In this document: piece by piece, positions 14,121 through 21,513 of the stretch
Layout: each line of letters begins with the position of its first letter
Position numbering within the stretch: position 1 is the stretch's first letter
DNA from: Scatosoma sp045643825
Lineage (GTDB): Bacteria > Bacillota > Clostridia > Christensenellales > Borkfalkiaceae
Direction: 5' to 3'
Length of the DNA: 22,055 bases
NCBI GenBank assembly: GCA_045643825.1
Contig: JAZRFV010000017.1
Coordinates: forward strand, 1-22,055
Translations under genes and position numbers: made by a program
The notes under the pieces: generated by a model
What the model was told of the DNA's origin: nothing
Database searches by the model: none
Seen by the model: only the letters and a program-made list of their open reading frames with translations

Positions 14121-15551
14121 TTAATATGCACGCGCAAATACGATAACGTGCTCTGCCTTTTTACCACAAACCGCACAGGTTTCACGGGTTTCGCCTTCCG
14201 CATATACACGCGCGGTAGCCGCCGTTTCTTCCTTAATTTTGTCTTCACAGTCTCTGCAACCGCACCAGCCAGCCTTTACAAAGTTGCCTGCTTCCACACC
14301 TGCCAAGATCCCTGCCATATCGTCTGCGTATACGATACGGTTGTCACGATGCGCCCTTGCCTTTTCAAGCAAGCCTTTTTGTACCGATGCCAACAATTCC
14401 TTCACGCTGTCCACAGCGTTGTCCAAAGGCATCTCTACCTTCTCAAGGGTATCACGTCTTGCGCAAAGCATCTTACCTGCCTCGATGTCACGAGGACCAA
14501 GCTCGATACGTACGGGCACGCCCTTCATTTCCCATTCGTTAAACTTCCAGCCAGGGCTGTTATCCGTCTTATCAAGCGTTACACGGATACCTGCTTCTTC
14601 CAATTTCGCCATCAAAGCTTCACATGCGTCGATAACACCGGGTTTCTTTTGTGCAATAGGTACGATTACGCATTGAATGGGCGCTACAACGGGAGGCAAT
14701 ACCAAACCACGTTCGTCACCGTGCGTCATGATAACCGCACCGATTAAACGGGTAGAAACGCCCCAAGAGGTCGTATACGCCGTCTTGTGCGCGCCATCGT
14801 TATCCAAGAACTGGATATCAAACGCCGTTGCGAAGTTTTGTCCCAAGTAATGGGAGGTACCTGCCTGCAAGCTCTTACCATCGTGCATCATTGCTTCCAT
14901 CGTGTAGGTAGCAACCGCACCTGCGAAACGTTCTTTTTCCGTTTTACGCCCCGTCAACATAGGGATTGCAAGGCAGTTTTCCGCAAACTCCTTATAATTT
15001 TCGAGCATTGCCATCGTTTCTGCTTCCGCTTCTTCCGCCGTGGAATGTGCGGTGTGGCCTTCCTGCCACAAGAACTCGCTGGTGCGGAGGAAAGGACGGG
15101 TGGTCTTTTCCCAACGCATTACGTTACACCATTGGTTGAGTTTCATGGGCAAATCACGATAGGATTGAATCCATTTCGACATCATCGTACCGATAATCGT
15201 TTCCGAGGTGGGACGGATCGCCAAAGGTTCCGCAAGCTTTTCACCACCTGCAACCGTTACCACGGCTACCTCGGGTGCGAAGCCTTCTACGTGTTCCGCT
15301 TCCTTCGTAAAGTAGCTCATAGGGATCAACAAGGGGAAATATGCATTCTGCACCCCGCGCTTCTTAAAGCGAGCGTCCATTTCTTTTTGGATATTTTCCC
15401 AAATTGCATATCCGTAAGGACGGATAACCATCGTACCCTTTACAGGGCCGTAATCGACAAGTTTCGTCTTTAAAACGACGTCCGTATACCATTGAGGGAA
15501 ATCCTCGTCAATGTTTGCAATCTGTTCAACAAATTGATTTTCTTTTGCCAT
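14121..15551 (-). CDS. proS: Prolyl-tRNA synthetase, archaeal/eukaryotic type
   Basis: Charges tRNA-Pro. 476 residues from ATG 15551, the short class II form without the bacterial insertion domain. Motif 2 region RWEKTTRPFLRTSEFLWQEGH at 146-166, RPTSE at 113-117, and motif 3 TSWGVSTRLIGAVIMTHGDERG are clear. The C-terminal zinc-like domain has C430, C432, C435, C459 and C462, and the protein ends in tyrosine, both features of the archaeal/eukaryotic type. AAAGGAGG lies 12 bases before ATG 15551; the longer in-frame TTG start at 15626 would run through a structured leader. It follows the 858-residue membrane protein gene, with a leader that can form competing hairpins. No T-box sequence was recognised. 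Confidence 0.95.
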   Translation of the reverse strand: MAKENQFVEQIANIDEDFPQWYTDVVLKTKLVDYGPVKGTMVIRPYGYAIWENIQKEMDARFKKRGVQNAYFPLLIPMSYFTKEAEHVEGFAPEVAVVTVAGGEKLAEPLAIRPTSETIIGTMMSKWIQSYRDLPMKLNQWCNVMRWEKTTRPFLRTSEFLWQEGHTAHSTAEEAEAETMAMLENYKEFAENCLAIPMLTGRKTEKERFAGAVATYTMEAMMHDGKSLQAGTSHYLGQNFATAFDIQFLDNDGAHKTAYTTSWGVSTRLIGAVIMTHGDERGLVLPPVVAPIQCVIVPIAQKKPGVIDACEALMAKLEEAGIRVTLDKTDNSPGWKFNEWEMKGVPVRIELGPRDIEAGKMLCARRDTLEKVEMPLDNAVDSVKELLASVQKGLLEKARAHRDNRIVYADDMAGILAGVEAGNFVKAGWCGCRDCEDKIKEETAATARVYAEGETRETCAVCGKKAEHVIVFARAY

Positions 15552-15566
15552 AGCCTTGCTATGCCT

Positions 15567-15711
15567 CCTTTTTTCATCTCCATACACCTCGACCTTATTA
15601 GATAAAGTCAAGGGAACGCCCCTCAAAAGACATTCCTTTCAAGGGGCTTGCTTGTTTACTTTTTACCTTTTGAGGGCATTTATCCCCAAGTGAAAGTGAT
15701 TACCCGTAGGC
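15567..15711 (-). promoter_or_regulatory. Structured leader upstream of proS with competing hairpins
   Basis: On the minus strand, segment A (15667-15676, CCCTCAAAAG) is exactly complementary to segment C (CTTTTGAGGG, 15620-15629). Segment B (15637-15647, GCCCCTTGAAA) also pairs with C over 11 positions including two wobbles. A:C and B:C cannot form together. No strong T run follows, so the outcome, if regulatory, is not plainly transcription termination. No T-box motif and no convincing promoter were seen. Confidence 0.4.
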
Positions 15712-18288
15712 TTACTCGTTTTCGTCGTTTACTTCAACAGGTTGAGGATCTTCAATCTCTATGCTGTTTTTTTGCAATTCGAATACCTTATCGCAGGAAG
15801 GACAACGGTGGAGCAAGGAACCGGGCTTCGTCTTGATAGACTTATCGCAGTAAGGGCAGGTTACGTCCCATTCCTGATTCTCAATCGCATCCTCTTCCTT
15901 TACTTCGTTTTCCACGTCTGCCACGTCGTTCGTTGCAATGATAGGCGTAGCTACAACGGGAGCAGGTTCTTTCTTTTCTTCAACCTTGGAAACCTCTTCA
16001 ACCTCTTCTTTTTTCGGTTCTTCAGCCTTTTCCATAAGCTGTTTCAATTCCTTGTTAACGTCCTGCTTGGGTTCTTCTTGAGGCTTTGCCATTTCAGCCG
16101 CCGCCATCATTTCTTGCAAGAGTTCTCTCTTAAGTTCTTCCTTAAGTTCTCTTCTCAATTCTTCCTTCAAAGCCGCTCTATTGGGCATTTCCACGGGTTC
16201 CACAGGTACGTCTACCATAGGCATATTCATGGGCATGTTCATATGCATAGGGTAAGGTTGCATCATAGGATTCATGGTCATAAGAGGAGGCATCATCGGC
16301 ATCATCATAGGATTCATTGCCGTTTCGCCGTTTACACCCTCAACCTTCATACCCATAGGCGCTACGCCGTTTACCATAGGTTCAGGTTCCTTCGCCACGG
16401 GTTGAGGCATAGGCATGGGCATAGGCATAGGAATATTTACGTTGATAGGTGCAGGGCCCTTCTTGCTCTGATTCTTCGGCATCGAAATGTTGATGGGCGA
16501 AGGCGCAACTTGTCTTTGAGTCGCAGGCATATTTACGTTGATAGGTGCAGGTGCAACCTGTCTTTGTGCCGTAGGCATATTCACGTTAATGGGTGCAGGT
16601 GCAACCTGTCTTTGTGCGTTCGGCATCGTAATGCTGATAGGCGCAGGTGCAACTTGTCTTTGAGCCGCAGGCATATTTACATTGATAGGTGCAGGTGCAA
16701 CCTGTCTTTGAGCATTCGGCATCGTAATGTTAATAGGCGCAGGTGCAACCTGTTTTTGTGCCGCAGGCATATTCACGTTGATAGGTGCAGGAGCAACCTG
16801 TCTTTGTGCCGCAGGCATCATAATCTTAATAGGCGCAGGCGCAACTTGTTTTTGAGTCGCAGGCATATTCACGTTGATAGGTGCAGGAGCAACCTGTTTT
16901 TGTGCCGCAGGCATCATAATCTTAATAGGTGCAGGCGCAACCTGCTTTTGAGCCGCAGGCATATTTACCGTAATAGGAGCCGGAGCAACCTGTTTTTGTG
17001 CCGCAGGCATCATGATGTTGATGGGAGCAGGTGCAACCTGTTTCTGTGCCGCAGGTACGTGAATGTTAATCGGAGGTAATTCAGGTGCTTTAGGCGCAGG
17101 CATATGTACGGTAAGTTCGGGCACCTTCAATTCGGGTACATGAACGTTAATAGGCTGTTTAGGAGTGGTAATGCTGATGTTAGGAATGATAGGTCTATCT
17201 TCGCTTTCACTTTCCTCAATCGCTTCCTTCGTCCATCTCAACTTCAATACGAAATCCATTACGAACATAACAAAGCCGATTGCCGCGATAACGATAACGC
17301 CTTTATCAAGTTCCTTCGCCGTGGTAAGGCTCGCAAATTTCACTTCGCCGATCATATATTGACAAGCCACGGAAGCCGCGTTGGTCAAGAACATCAGGGC
17401 AGAGAAAATTCTGAAATTGCGGATACCCATTGCGTAAGGGCCTTCCACACTATATTCCGCAGAGCCAACTGCGTGGATAATCATACCAATCATCCAAAGC
17501 ACGGTCAAGAATTCGCATACCAAAGGTACGAGCTTCACACCGAAGGCTTTCATCCCGTTCAAGCCGTCCGTTTCAACAAATTTCAATGCATTATGGATCG
17601 AGTTATCTCTCAAGAAGAGGTAACCGATTGCACCGATTGCTACGATCTGTGCAAAGTTACGCATCAAGGGGATCAATCTACCGTAAGGACGCTTGCTTTC
17701 GGATACGCCCTTTTCGTCGTCGATGTAGAATGCGCTAACCTTACCGCCACAGAAACCGCCGATAAAGTGCACAACGAAACCGATACCAAGGAGTACGTAC
17801 GCATACGTGGTGAAGGTTACAGTCATACCGCAGAATGCGTAAATCAACAAGTGCGCAATCAAAATACTTGCAAACCCGAAGGAGAACATACGTCCCATCG
17901 AATCCATTGCGTCGATGTTCGCATTCAAACCGTATACACGGCTAACCTTTTTCTTGAAAAGGTTTTTCAAATACGTCGCCGCATTCAACAAGCAAATACC
18001 AGCCGAGAGCATTGCCAACAAATACAATGCAGCCGTGCAGAATTTGATGTTAAGCATCGCAGCGTAAGAGTTAAACTTCTGCGATTTTGCCGCAGCGAGC
18101 GCCGCTTTGGGGGTAACCGCAGCGTATTCCGAGGTCAACAAACCAAGGCAGGATACTGCGATAAGCGCAGCGAGGGCAAACAAATACATAAGCCCTACTA
18201 CTGCCGCTCTACGACGGCTCTTGTCAATCCGCCCGCGAATGAACGCGCCATGCTTCGAGGGCACCGATTTGATCTTGTACTTCTTCAT
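15712..18288 (-). CDS. Large membrane protein with 16-residue repeats and a C-terminal zinc ribbon, function unknown
   Basis: 858 residues; I recognise no family. The order is: basic N-terminus; about eight membrane helices (28-51, 79-105, 134-156, 161-181, 208-226, 250-274, 292-315, 329-349); acidic linker (355-365); degenerate Pro/Val strands (370-405); thirteen 16-residue repeats of the form PIN-x-x-MPAAQKQVAPA (406-613); a Met/Pro-rich stretch (614-703); a charged helix RAALKEELRRELKEELKREL (704-735); an acidic Lys/Glu region; and a zinc ribbon CPYC-x14-CPSC (C811, C814, C829, C832). GGAGG lies nine bases before ATG 18288. Only about one TTA, CTA or TCA codon occurs in the whole gene, suggesting selection for high expression, in line with its consensus promoter. 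The large soluble tail is probably cytoplasmic because zinc ribbons are. Confidence 0.9.
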   Translation of the reverse strand: MKKYKIKSVPSKHGAFIRGRIDKSRRRAAVVGLMYLFALAALIAVSCLGLLTSEYAAVTPKAALAAAKSQKFNSYAAMLNIKFCTAALYLLAMLSAGICLLNAATYLKNLFKKKVSRVYGLNANIDAMDSMGRMFSFGFASILIAHLLIYAFCGMTVTFTTYAYVLLGIGFVVHFIGGFCGGKVSAFYIDDEKGVSESKRPYGRLIPLMRNFAQIVAIGAIGYLFLRDNSIHNALKFVETDGLNGMKAFGVKLVPLVCEFLTVLWMIGMIIHAVGSAEYSVEGPYAMGIRNFRIFSALMFLTNAASVACQYMIGEVKFASLTTAKELDKGVIVIAAIGFVMFVMDFVLKLRWTKEAIEESESEDRPIIPNISITTPKQPINVHVPELKVPELTVHMPAPKAPELPPINIHVPAAQKQVAPAPINIMMPAAQKQVAPAPITVNMPAAQKQVAPAPIKIMMPAAQKQVAPAPINVNMPATQKQVAPAPIKIMMPAAQRQVAPAPINVNMPAAQKQVAPAPINITMPNAQRQVAPAPINVNMPAAQRQVAPAPISITMPNAQRQVAPAPINVNMPTAQRQVAPAPINVNMPATQRQVAPSPINISMPKNQSKKGPAPINVNIPMPMPMPMPQPVAKEPEPMVNGVAPMGMKVEGVNGETAMNPMMMPMMPPLMTMNPMMQPYPMHMNMPMNMPMVDVPVEPVEMPNRAALKEELRRELKEELKRELLQEMMAAAEMAKPQEEPKQDVNKELKQLMEKAEEPKKEEVEEVSKVEEKKEPAPVVATPIIATNDVADVENEVKEEDAIENQEWDVTCPYCDKSIKTKPGSLLHRCPSCDKVFELQKNSIEIEDPQPVEVNDENE
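16450..17073 (-). repeat. Thirteen tandem 48-bp coding repeats
   Basis: The repeats encode units of 16 residues with PIN at the start and QVAPA at the end. Positions 3-5 vary between N-V-N and a second type such as N-I-M, K-I-M or N-I-T, alternating for much of the array and giving a 32-residue (96-bp) super-period. The last unit is degenerate and is followed by a truncated fourteenth copy that runs into a Pro-Met dipeptide run. Confidence 0.95.
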
Positions 18289-18331
18289 CTATCTAAACCT
18301 CCGACGGTTTTTTCTAATTTTCTCGAGGTTT
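18289..18331 (-). promoter_or_regulatory. Hairpin covering the ribosome site of the 858-residue gene
   Basis: In the mRNA, AAACCTCGA (18323-18331) can pair with TCGGAGGTTT (18295-18304), nine pairs with one bulged G. The 3' arm contains GGAGG. Such a hairpin could limit translation initiation. It is short, and its stability is unmeasured. Confidence 0.4.
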
Positions 18332-18407
18332 CCACACCCCACTTATCCCAAATATCGTCCCTTATTTTCCTCGCACATGCACGCGAACATAATAATTACA
18401 CGATACT

Positions 18408-18443
18408 TTAACACATTATACTATTTTTTTCCCGACTTGTCAA
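18408..18443 (-). promoter_or_regulatory. Perfect consensus sigma-A promoter of the 858-residue gene
   Basis: Minus strand TTGACA (18438-18443), 17-base spacer, TATAAT (18415-18420): both hexamers match consensus exactly with optimal spacing. The predicted start near 18408 leaves a leader of about 120 bases. Confidence 0.88.
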
Positions 18444-18486
18444 TATCATGGAGCAAGAAAAATGGATAATTTTTTTAAAAAATTAC

Positions 18487-18532
18487 AAAAAAATAAAACG
18501 GAGCACAGACGATGTCCGCCTTACCCCGTTTT
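18487..18532 (-). terminator. Terminator of ppa
   Basis: Minus-strand stem AAAACGG/CCGTTTT (18526-18532 and 18495-18501) with an inner CGGAC/GTCTG stem, followed by TTTTATTTTTTT. It begins about 20 bases after the ppa stop. Confidence 0.78.
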
Positions 18533-18551
18533 ACGGTCTGTTTTTACTGTT

Positions 18552-19085
18552 TTACTGCTTATCGAACACGTTTTTATAGGCAGCGATACACTTGTTGATG
18601 ATTTCCATCGCCTCGTCACGATGACAGATCTCTTTCACCGTCGTTTGCTTGTGTTCTAGCGTTTTGTAAACCTCGAAGAAGTGCATCATTTCCTCGAAAA
18701 TATGTTTCGGCAATTCTTGAATGTCGTAGTAGTGGTTGTAGTTGGGATCGCCGAAGGGAATGGCGATGATTTTCTCGTCCATCATCCCCCCGTCAATCAT
18801 GGTGATAACGCCGATGGGATAGCAACGCACAAGGGTGGAAGGATAGATAGGCTCGTTACACAAAACAAGCACGTCCAAAGGATCGCCGTCATCCGCAAAG
18901 GTACGGGGGATAAACCCGTAGTTGGAGGGATACACGGTGGAAGTGTATAAAACACGGTCAAGCTTTAACAAGCCCGTTTCTTTGTCCAGTTCATATTTTG
19001 CCTTACAGCCTTTGGGGATCTCGATATATACCTCAAAGCTCTTCGCCGCAATACGATCGGGGGAAATGTCGTGCCAAATATTCAT
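18552..19085 (-). CDS. ppa: Inorganic pyrophosphatase, family I
   Basis: Soluble Mg-dependent hydrolase of pyrophosphate. 177 residues from ATG 19085, normal bacterial length. The family I signature DGDPLDVLV starts at D66; other expected elements are EIPKGCKAKYELD (22-34), VYPSNYGFIP (51-60) and PFGDPNYNHYYDI with KHIFEEMMHFFEVYKTLE in the C-terminal half. AGAGG sits seven bases before the ATG; an in-frame TTG two codons upstream was rejected. It stands alone between its own promoter and terminator. Confidence 0.96.
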   Translation of the reverse strand: MNIWHDISPDRIAAKSFEVYIEIPKGCKAKYELDKETGLLKLDRVLYTSTVYPSNYGFIPRTFADDGDPLDVLVLCNEPIYPSTLVRCYPIGVITMIDGGMMDEKIIAIPFGDPNYNHYYDIQELPKHIFEEMMHFFEVYKTLEHKQTTVKEICHRDEAMEIINKCIAAYKNVFDKQ

Positions 19086-19110
19086 AACCAAACCTCTTAA
19101 AATTTATCTA

Positions 19111-19146
19111 CCCTATTATTTTATCACACTTTTTCGTAGAATGCAA
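19111..19146 (-). promoter_or_regulatory. ppa promoter
   Basis: Minus strand -35 TTGCAT (19141-19146), 17-base spacer, extended -10 TGA-TAAAAT (19118-19123). Predicted leader of about 26 bases containing AGAGG. Confidence 0.75.
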
Positions 19147-19178
19147 GGGTTTTTAATTTTTTTTAGAACTTTTTTCAA

Positions 19179-19191
19179 CGCATACCTGCCC
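19179..19191 (+). repeat. CGCATACCTGCCC motif, intergenic copy
   Basis: One of four exact copies in the window, all in the same orientation (others at 2393-2405, 6799-6811 and 7608-7620). A one-mismatch copy is at 8488-8500. This one lies upstream of the ppa promoter and is not part of a gene. Confidence 0.7.
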
Positions 19192-19252
19192 TATCCTTTT
19201 TCGTTGTAGGGGCAGTTTAAACGCGTACATGGGTAGGGTGTTTGTGTAAAAG

Positions 19253-19566
19253 GTGAAGTTTTTCACCTACGGTAAAAAGTGAAGTTCGTAAACGAGTGAA
19301 GTTACGCCTGCGGCGTAGTGAAGTTTTTACTTCGTAAAAGTTATTGCTATTATTGATAACAGCCACAAGTTGCCATTAGGCAAACTTCACCAAGATAATC
19401 TTGGAGCCAACAAGGTGTCTTTTCCCTCGTGCTTATAGATACCCTCGTACTTTCACCAAAATATAAAAAATACTTACCACAACTTGCCATCAGGCAAACT
19501 TCACTTTGCGGAACGCAAAACTTCACTTATACTATAAACTTCACTTTCGCAAAGCGAAAACTTCAC
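19253..19566. repeat. Array of variable palindromes separated by a constant octamer
   Basis: GTGAAGTT occurs at 19253, 19279, 19296 and 19318; its inverse AACTTCAC at 19383, 19497, 19519, 19537 and 19559. Nearly every short spacer between adjacent octamers is itself a palindrome of different sequence, for example TACGCC-TGC-GGCGTA, TTTGCG-GAA-CGCAAA, TTATA-C-TATAA and TTTCGC-AAA-GCGAAA. The two halves point toward each other around a core. A 28-bp direct repeat with two mismatches lies inside the array (19363-19390 and 19477-19504). No coding potential was seen. Confidence 0.85.
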
Positions 19567-19570
19567 CGCC

Positions 19571-19626
19571 GCAAAGGCGTTCGCGCGAACTCGTGATAAT
19601 CCACGAGTTCTCACGAGTCAAACGCC
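19571..19626. repeat. Nested inverted repeats next to the terminator
   Basis: GGCGTT and AACGCC flank TTCGCGCGAA (a perfect 10-bp palindrome) and a 9-bp stem GAACTCGTG/CACGAGTTC with a 6-base loop. With the adjoining terminator this could fold as a small structured RNA, but no promoter was seen and nothing identifies it as an RNA gene. Confidence 0.4.
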
Positions 19627-19659
19627 AAAAAAAGACAGGTACAAGACCTGTCTTTTTTT
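19627..19659. terminator. Strong bidirectional terminator
   Basis: A perfect 14-bp inverted repeat AAAAAAAGACAGGT / ACCTGTCTTTTTTT with a 5-base loop. It has A and T runs on both sides, so it works from either strand. It separates the palindrome array from the IS remnant. Confidence 0.9.
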
Positions 19660-19853
19660 GTGAAGCGACTACAATCTGAACACCTGTCTAATTTTAGGGG
19701 GTGAGTTGAACTCCTGCTATATATTATTTGTCTGTAACCCTATTTGTAAATGGAGTTATGAAATTTTTAGGGTTACATATTCCCTTTTGGGCTATCCTCC
19801 TTTATAATCTATACACCGGTTAATTTGTTATAATTTATTAAGGAGTGTTACAA

Positions 19854-20125
19854 ATGAAACAAAAGCAACCTAATAAACTAATTCGTAAATGCTGTTCTGC
19901 TTACAAAAGCGGAACAACCGTTACAGCTCTCTCAAATCGATTCAATCCATCGATTGTAATGCAAATTCCCCTTTGGAGATGAAACTTTACACTTTAGAAA
20001 AACTATACGAAAAATACAACGCACACGCAATGTGCGAGCTTTGCAGGTTTCGCGCGGTACTTTTTACAACCATATTCTTCGTAATAAAAGAGATAATACT
20101 TGGTACGCTACTACAAAAGTAAAGA
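19854..20125 (+). pseudogene. IS3-family transposase, 5' remnant
   Basis: ATG 19854 with AAGGAG eight bases upstream opens a frame typical of an IS3 OrfA (LIRKCCSAYKSGTTVTALSNRF, helix-turn-helix start) that stops at 19980. An internal deletion then joins, in another frame, the segment SPLEMKLYTLEKLYEKYNAH. A missing base near 20037 shifts to ALQVSRGTFYNHILRNKRDN, which recalled IS3 transposases carry continuously. The homology ends near TWYA. Two frame changes and the loss of the HTH-to-LEMKL region make it non-functional. Confidence 0.82.
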
Positions 20126-20142
20126 TTTGTCAATTCCTCAAA

Positions 20143-20172
20143 CAAAAATATACGCGCCCCCATAGGAGCGCG
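20143..20172 (-). terminator. Terminator of the ferritin-like gene
   Basis: Minus-strand 8-bp stem CGCGCTCC/GGGGCGCG (20165-20172 with 20153-20160, one U-G pair) and loop TATG, then TATATTTTTG. It starts eight bases after the stop codon. Confidence 0.78.
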
Positions 20173-20180
20173 CTTTTCCT

Positions 20181-21461
20181 TTAATCCTTATTACAATAAA
20201 ATCCAGTAGACGGAGCTGCACCAGGCTCTCTACCAACCGAAGTGTTATCCGCTCGGCGATTTCTAAGCTCAAGAATAGGGCTAGGCGCAATCTGATAACG
20301 ATAATCCGCTCCCCGTTTAGAGATAAACGTTTCAATCACGCAATGCGAAGGTACAATTTGCGTGGTAGGATTGATAATGCTTTGGAAGCGGAAGAAATCC
20401 GCATCGGAAGGCAAATCCTTAACGCGCATATACCCATCTTTCACGGACGTGTATTGCACCGTATCCCCAAGTATTTTTCGCACGTAATCAATATTTTGAT
20501 GCAACGAAATGGGAGCGGGAAACTCACCGTCTTTAATAACTTCCTGCCAATCCTTGCACTCATACTTTTTCAAAAGCTCCGCCGCCTTATGCAAATGCGA
20601 GATTTCCATTTCAAGATTCTCTTCCCAGAGCCCTTTTACATACGGATCGGTCTCCGTCATATAGCACGACCAATACAAATAACATTCGCAATATTCATGC
20701 CACAATAGCATTTCCAGCCACGTCGCATTGGGGTCCATCAAAGATTCGTAATGCGTAACGTGTTCTTCCTCGACAAGGGCTATTTCTTGATAGAGTTTCC
20801 GCCCCATATCCGTACAAGCAAAATTCGTTACGTTCATATAATAGTTCATCGTCTGTTGTTCCGCAGCAGTAATTATCATTGTATTGAGCACCGTCTGCAC
20901 ATCAGAGTTTTTCGCATCAATACTACGGCGAACGTTATCCATAGGATAACGATGATGCGCAATCGTTGGACGGCCGGGCATAATTTCCGTATAGCGGCCA
21001 ACCAACCATTCCGCCGCCACGCCCTGCTCCATTTCCAAGAGGTTTGCATAACGGTATAAATGGTCGAAATCTTCTAAAAGCGCAAAATCCAACGCTGTCT
21101 TTACGTTACAATCAAGCTCCCGTTTGGCGAGCTCTGCCGTTAAATCTACTGCGAGTTGTTCATAACCGATGGTATGTTCTAATACCGTCTCGTTGATTGG
21201 TTTTAGCAGGGAAATTTTCAGCTGCTGTTGTTTTTCCACTTCACGCGTCAACGCAAGCGCGCGGCGAAGATCGTTATCATCCGTATGACGGGCAAACTGA
21301 TGCGAGAACCAATTCGCCTCAAACTCTGTACCGTTCATCAAAATAATACGCGTTTTTGTATACGGATCAACCTCACGCTTATTATAGGATTTTGGATACA
21401 ACTGTTTCCAATTCTGCAATGATTTTTCAATAGATTTCGCTTTTTCTTTAAACGGATTCAA
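20181..21461 (-). CDS. Ferritin-like (rubrerythrin-superfamily) conserved protein, probable di-iron
   Basis: 426 residues, soluble, mostly helical. E201 in TAAEQQTMNYY, then two ExxH motifs, E231-H234 (EEEHV) and E286-H289 (EISH), 55 residues apart, are the arrangement expected for the second half of a ferritin-like four-helix bundle. An earlier helix, LEDFDHLYRYANLLEME (129-145), may supply a further acidic/His pair. I recall similar unnamed proteins in anaerobic Bacillota, with EFEANWFSHQFARH and NPTT-like C-terminal sections conserved. The C-terminal 100 residues have no recognised domain. The start is TTG 21461 with AGGAGG eight bases upstream. It lies, with its own terminator, inside a broken IS3 transposase. 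Metal content and reaction are inference. Confidence 0.75.
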   Translation of the reverse strand: MNPFKEKAKSIEKSLQNWKQLYPKSYNKREVDPYTKTRIILMNGTEFEANWFSHQFARHTDDNDLRRALALTREVEKQQQLKISLLKPINETVLEHTIGYEQLAVDLTAELAKRELDCNVKTALDFALLEDFDHLYRYANLLEMEQGVAAEWLVGRYTEIMPGRPTIAHHRYPMDNVRRSIDAKNSDVQTVLNTMIITAAEQQTMNYYMNVTNFACTDMGRKLYQEIALVEEEHVTHYESLMDPNATWLEMLLWHEYCECYLYWSCYMTETDPYVKGLWEENLEMEISHLHKAAELLKKYECKDWQEVIKDGEFPAPISLHQNIDYVRKILGDTVQYTSVKDGYMRVKDLPSDADFFRFQSIINPTTQIVPSHCVIETFISKRGADYRYQIAPSPILELRNRRADNTSVGREPGAAPSTGFYCNKD

Positions 21462-21513
21462 TGGGAAGCCCTCCTAAAAATGTTTTCCATTTTAGAGTAT
21501 GCCCATTGCCAAT

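Noticed and set aside
14787..15473. A 228-codon plus-strand open frame inside proS
   Set aside because: Antisense shadow of a highly expressed gene with biased codons; there is no ribosome site or recognisable protein.
15560..15711. T-box riboswitch before proS
   Set aside because: Synthetase genes in Bacillota often have one, but the conserved T-box sequence (AGGGTGGNACCGCG-like) is not present.
15742..17079. A 445-codon plus-strand open frame with His/Arg/Cys-rich repeats
   Set aside because: It is the exact codon-aligned antisense of the 858-residue gene; it stays open because that gene avoids TTA, CTA and TCA. Its repeats mirror the sense repeats, and it has no ribosome site or family match.
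17104..18411. A 435-codon plus-strand open frame
   Set aside because: Same antisense frame as above over the membrane-domain region. The sense strand has membrane helices, a ribosome site and a consensus promoter; the antisense has none.
19253..19660. CRISPR array
   Set aside because: The repeated unit is only eight bases, occurs in both orientations, has spacers of irregular length that are palindromes, and no cas genes are near.
19889..20122. A 77-codon intact small protein
   Set aside because: Its middle matches the IS3 segment LEMKLYTLEKLYEKYNAH, and its ends are out-of-frame translation of the same transposase, so it is part of a pseudogene.
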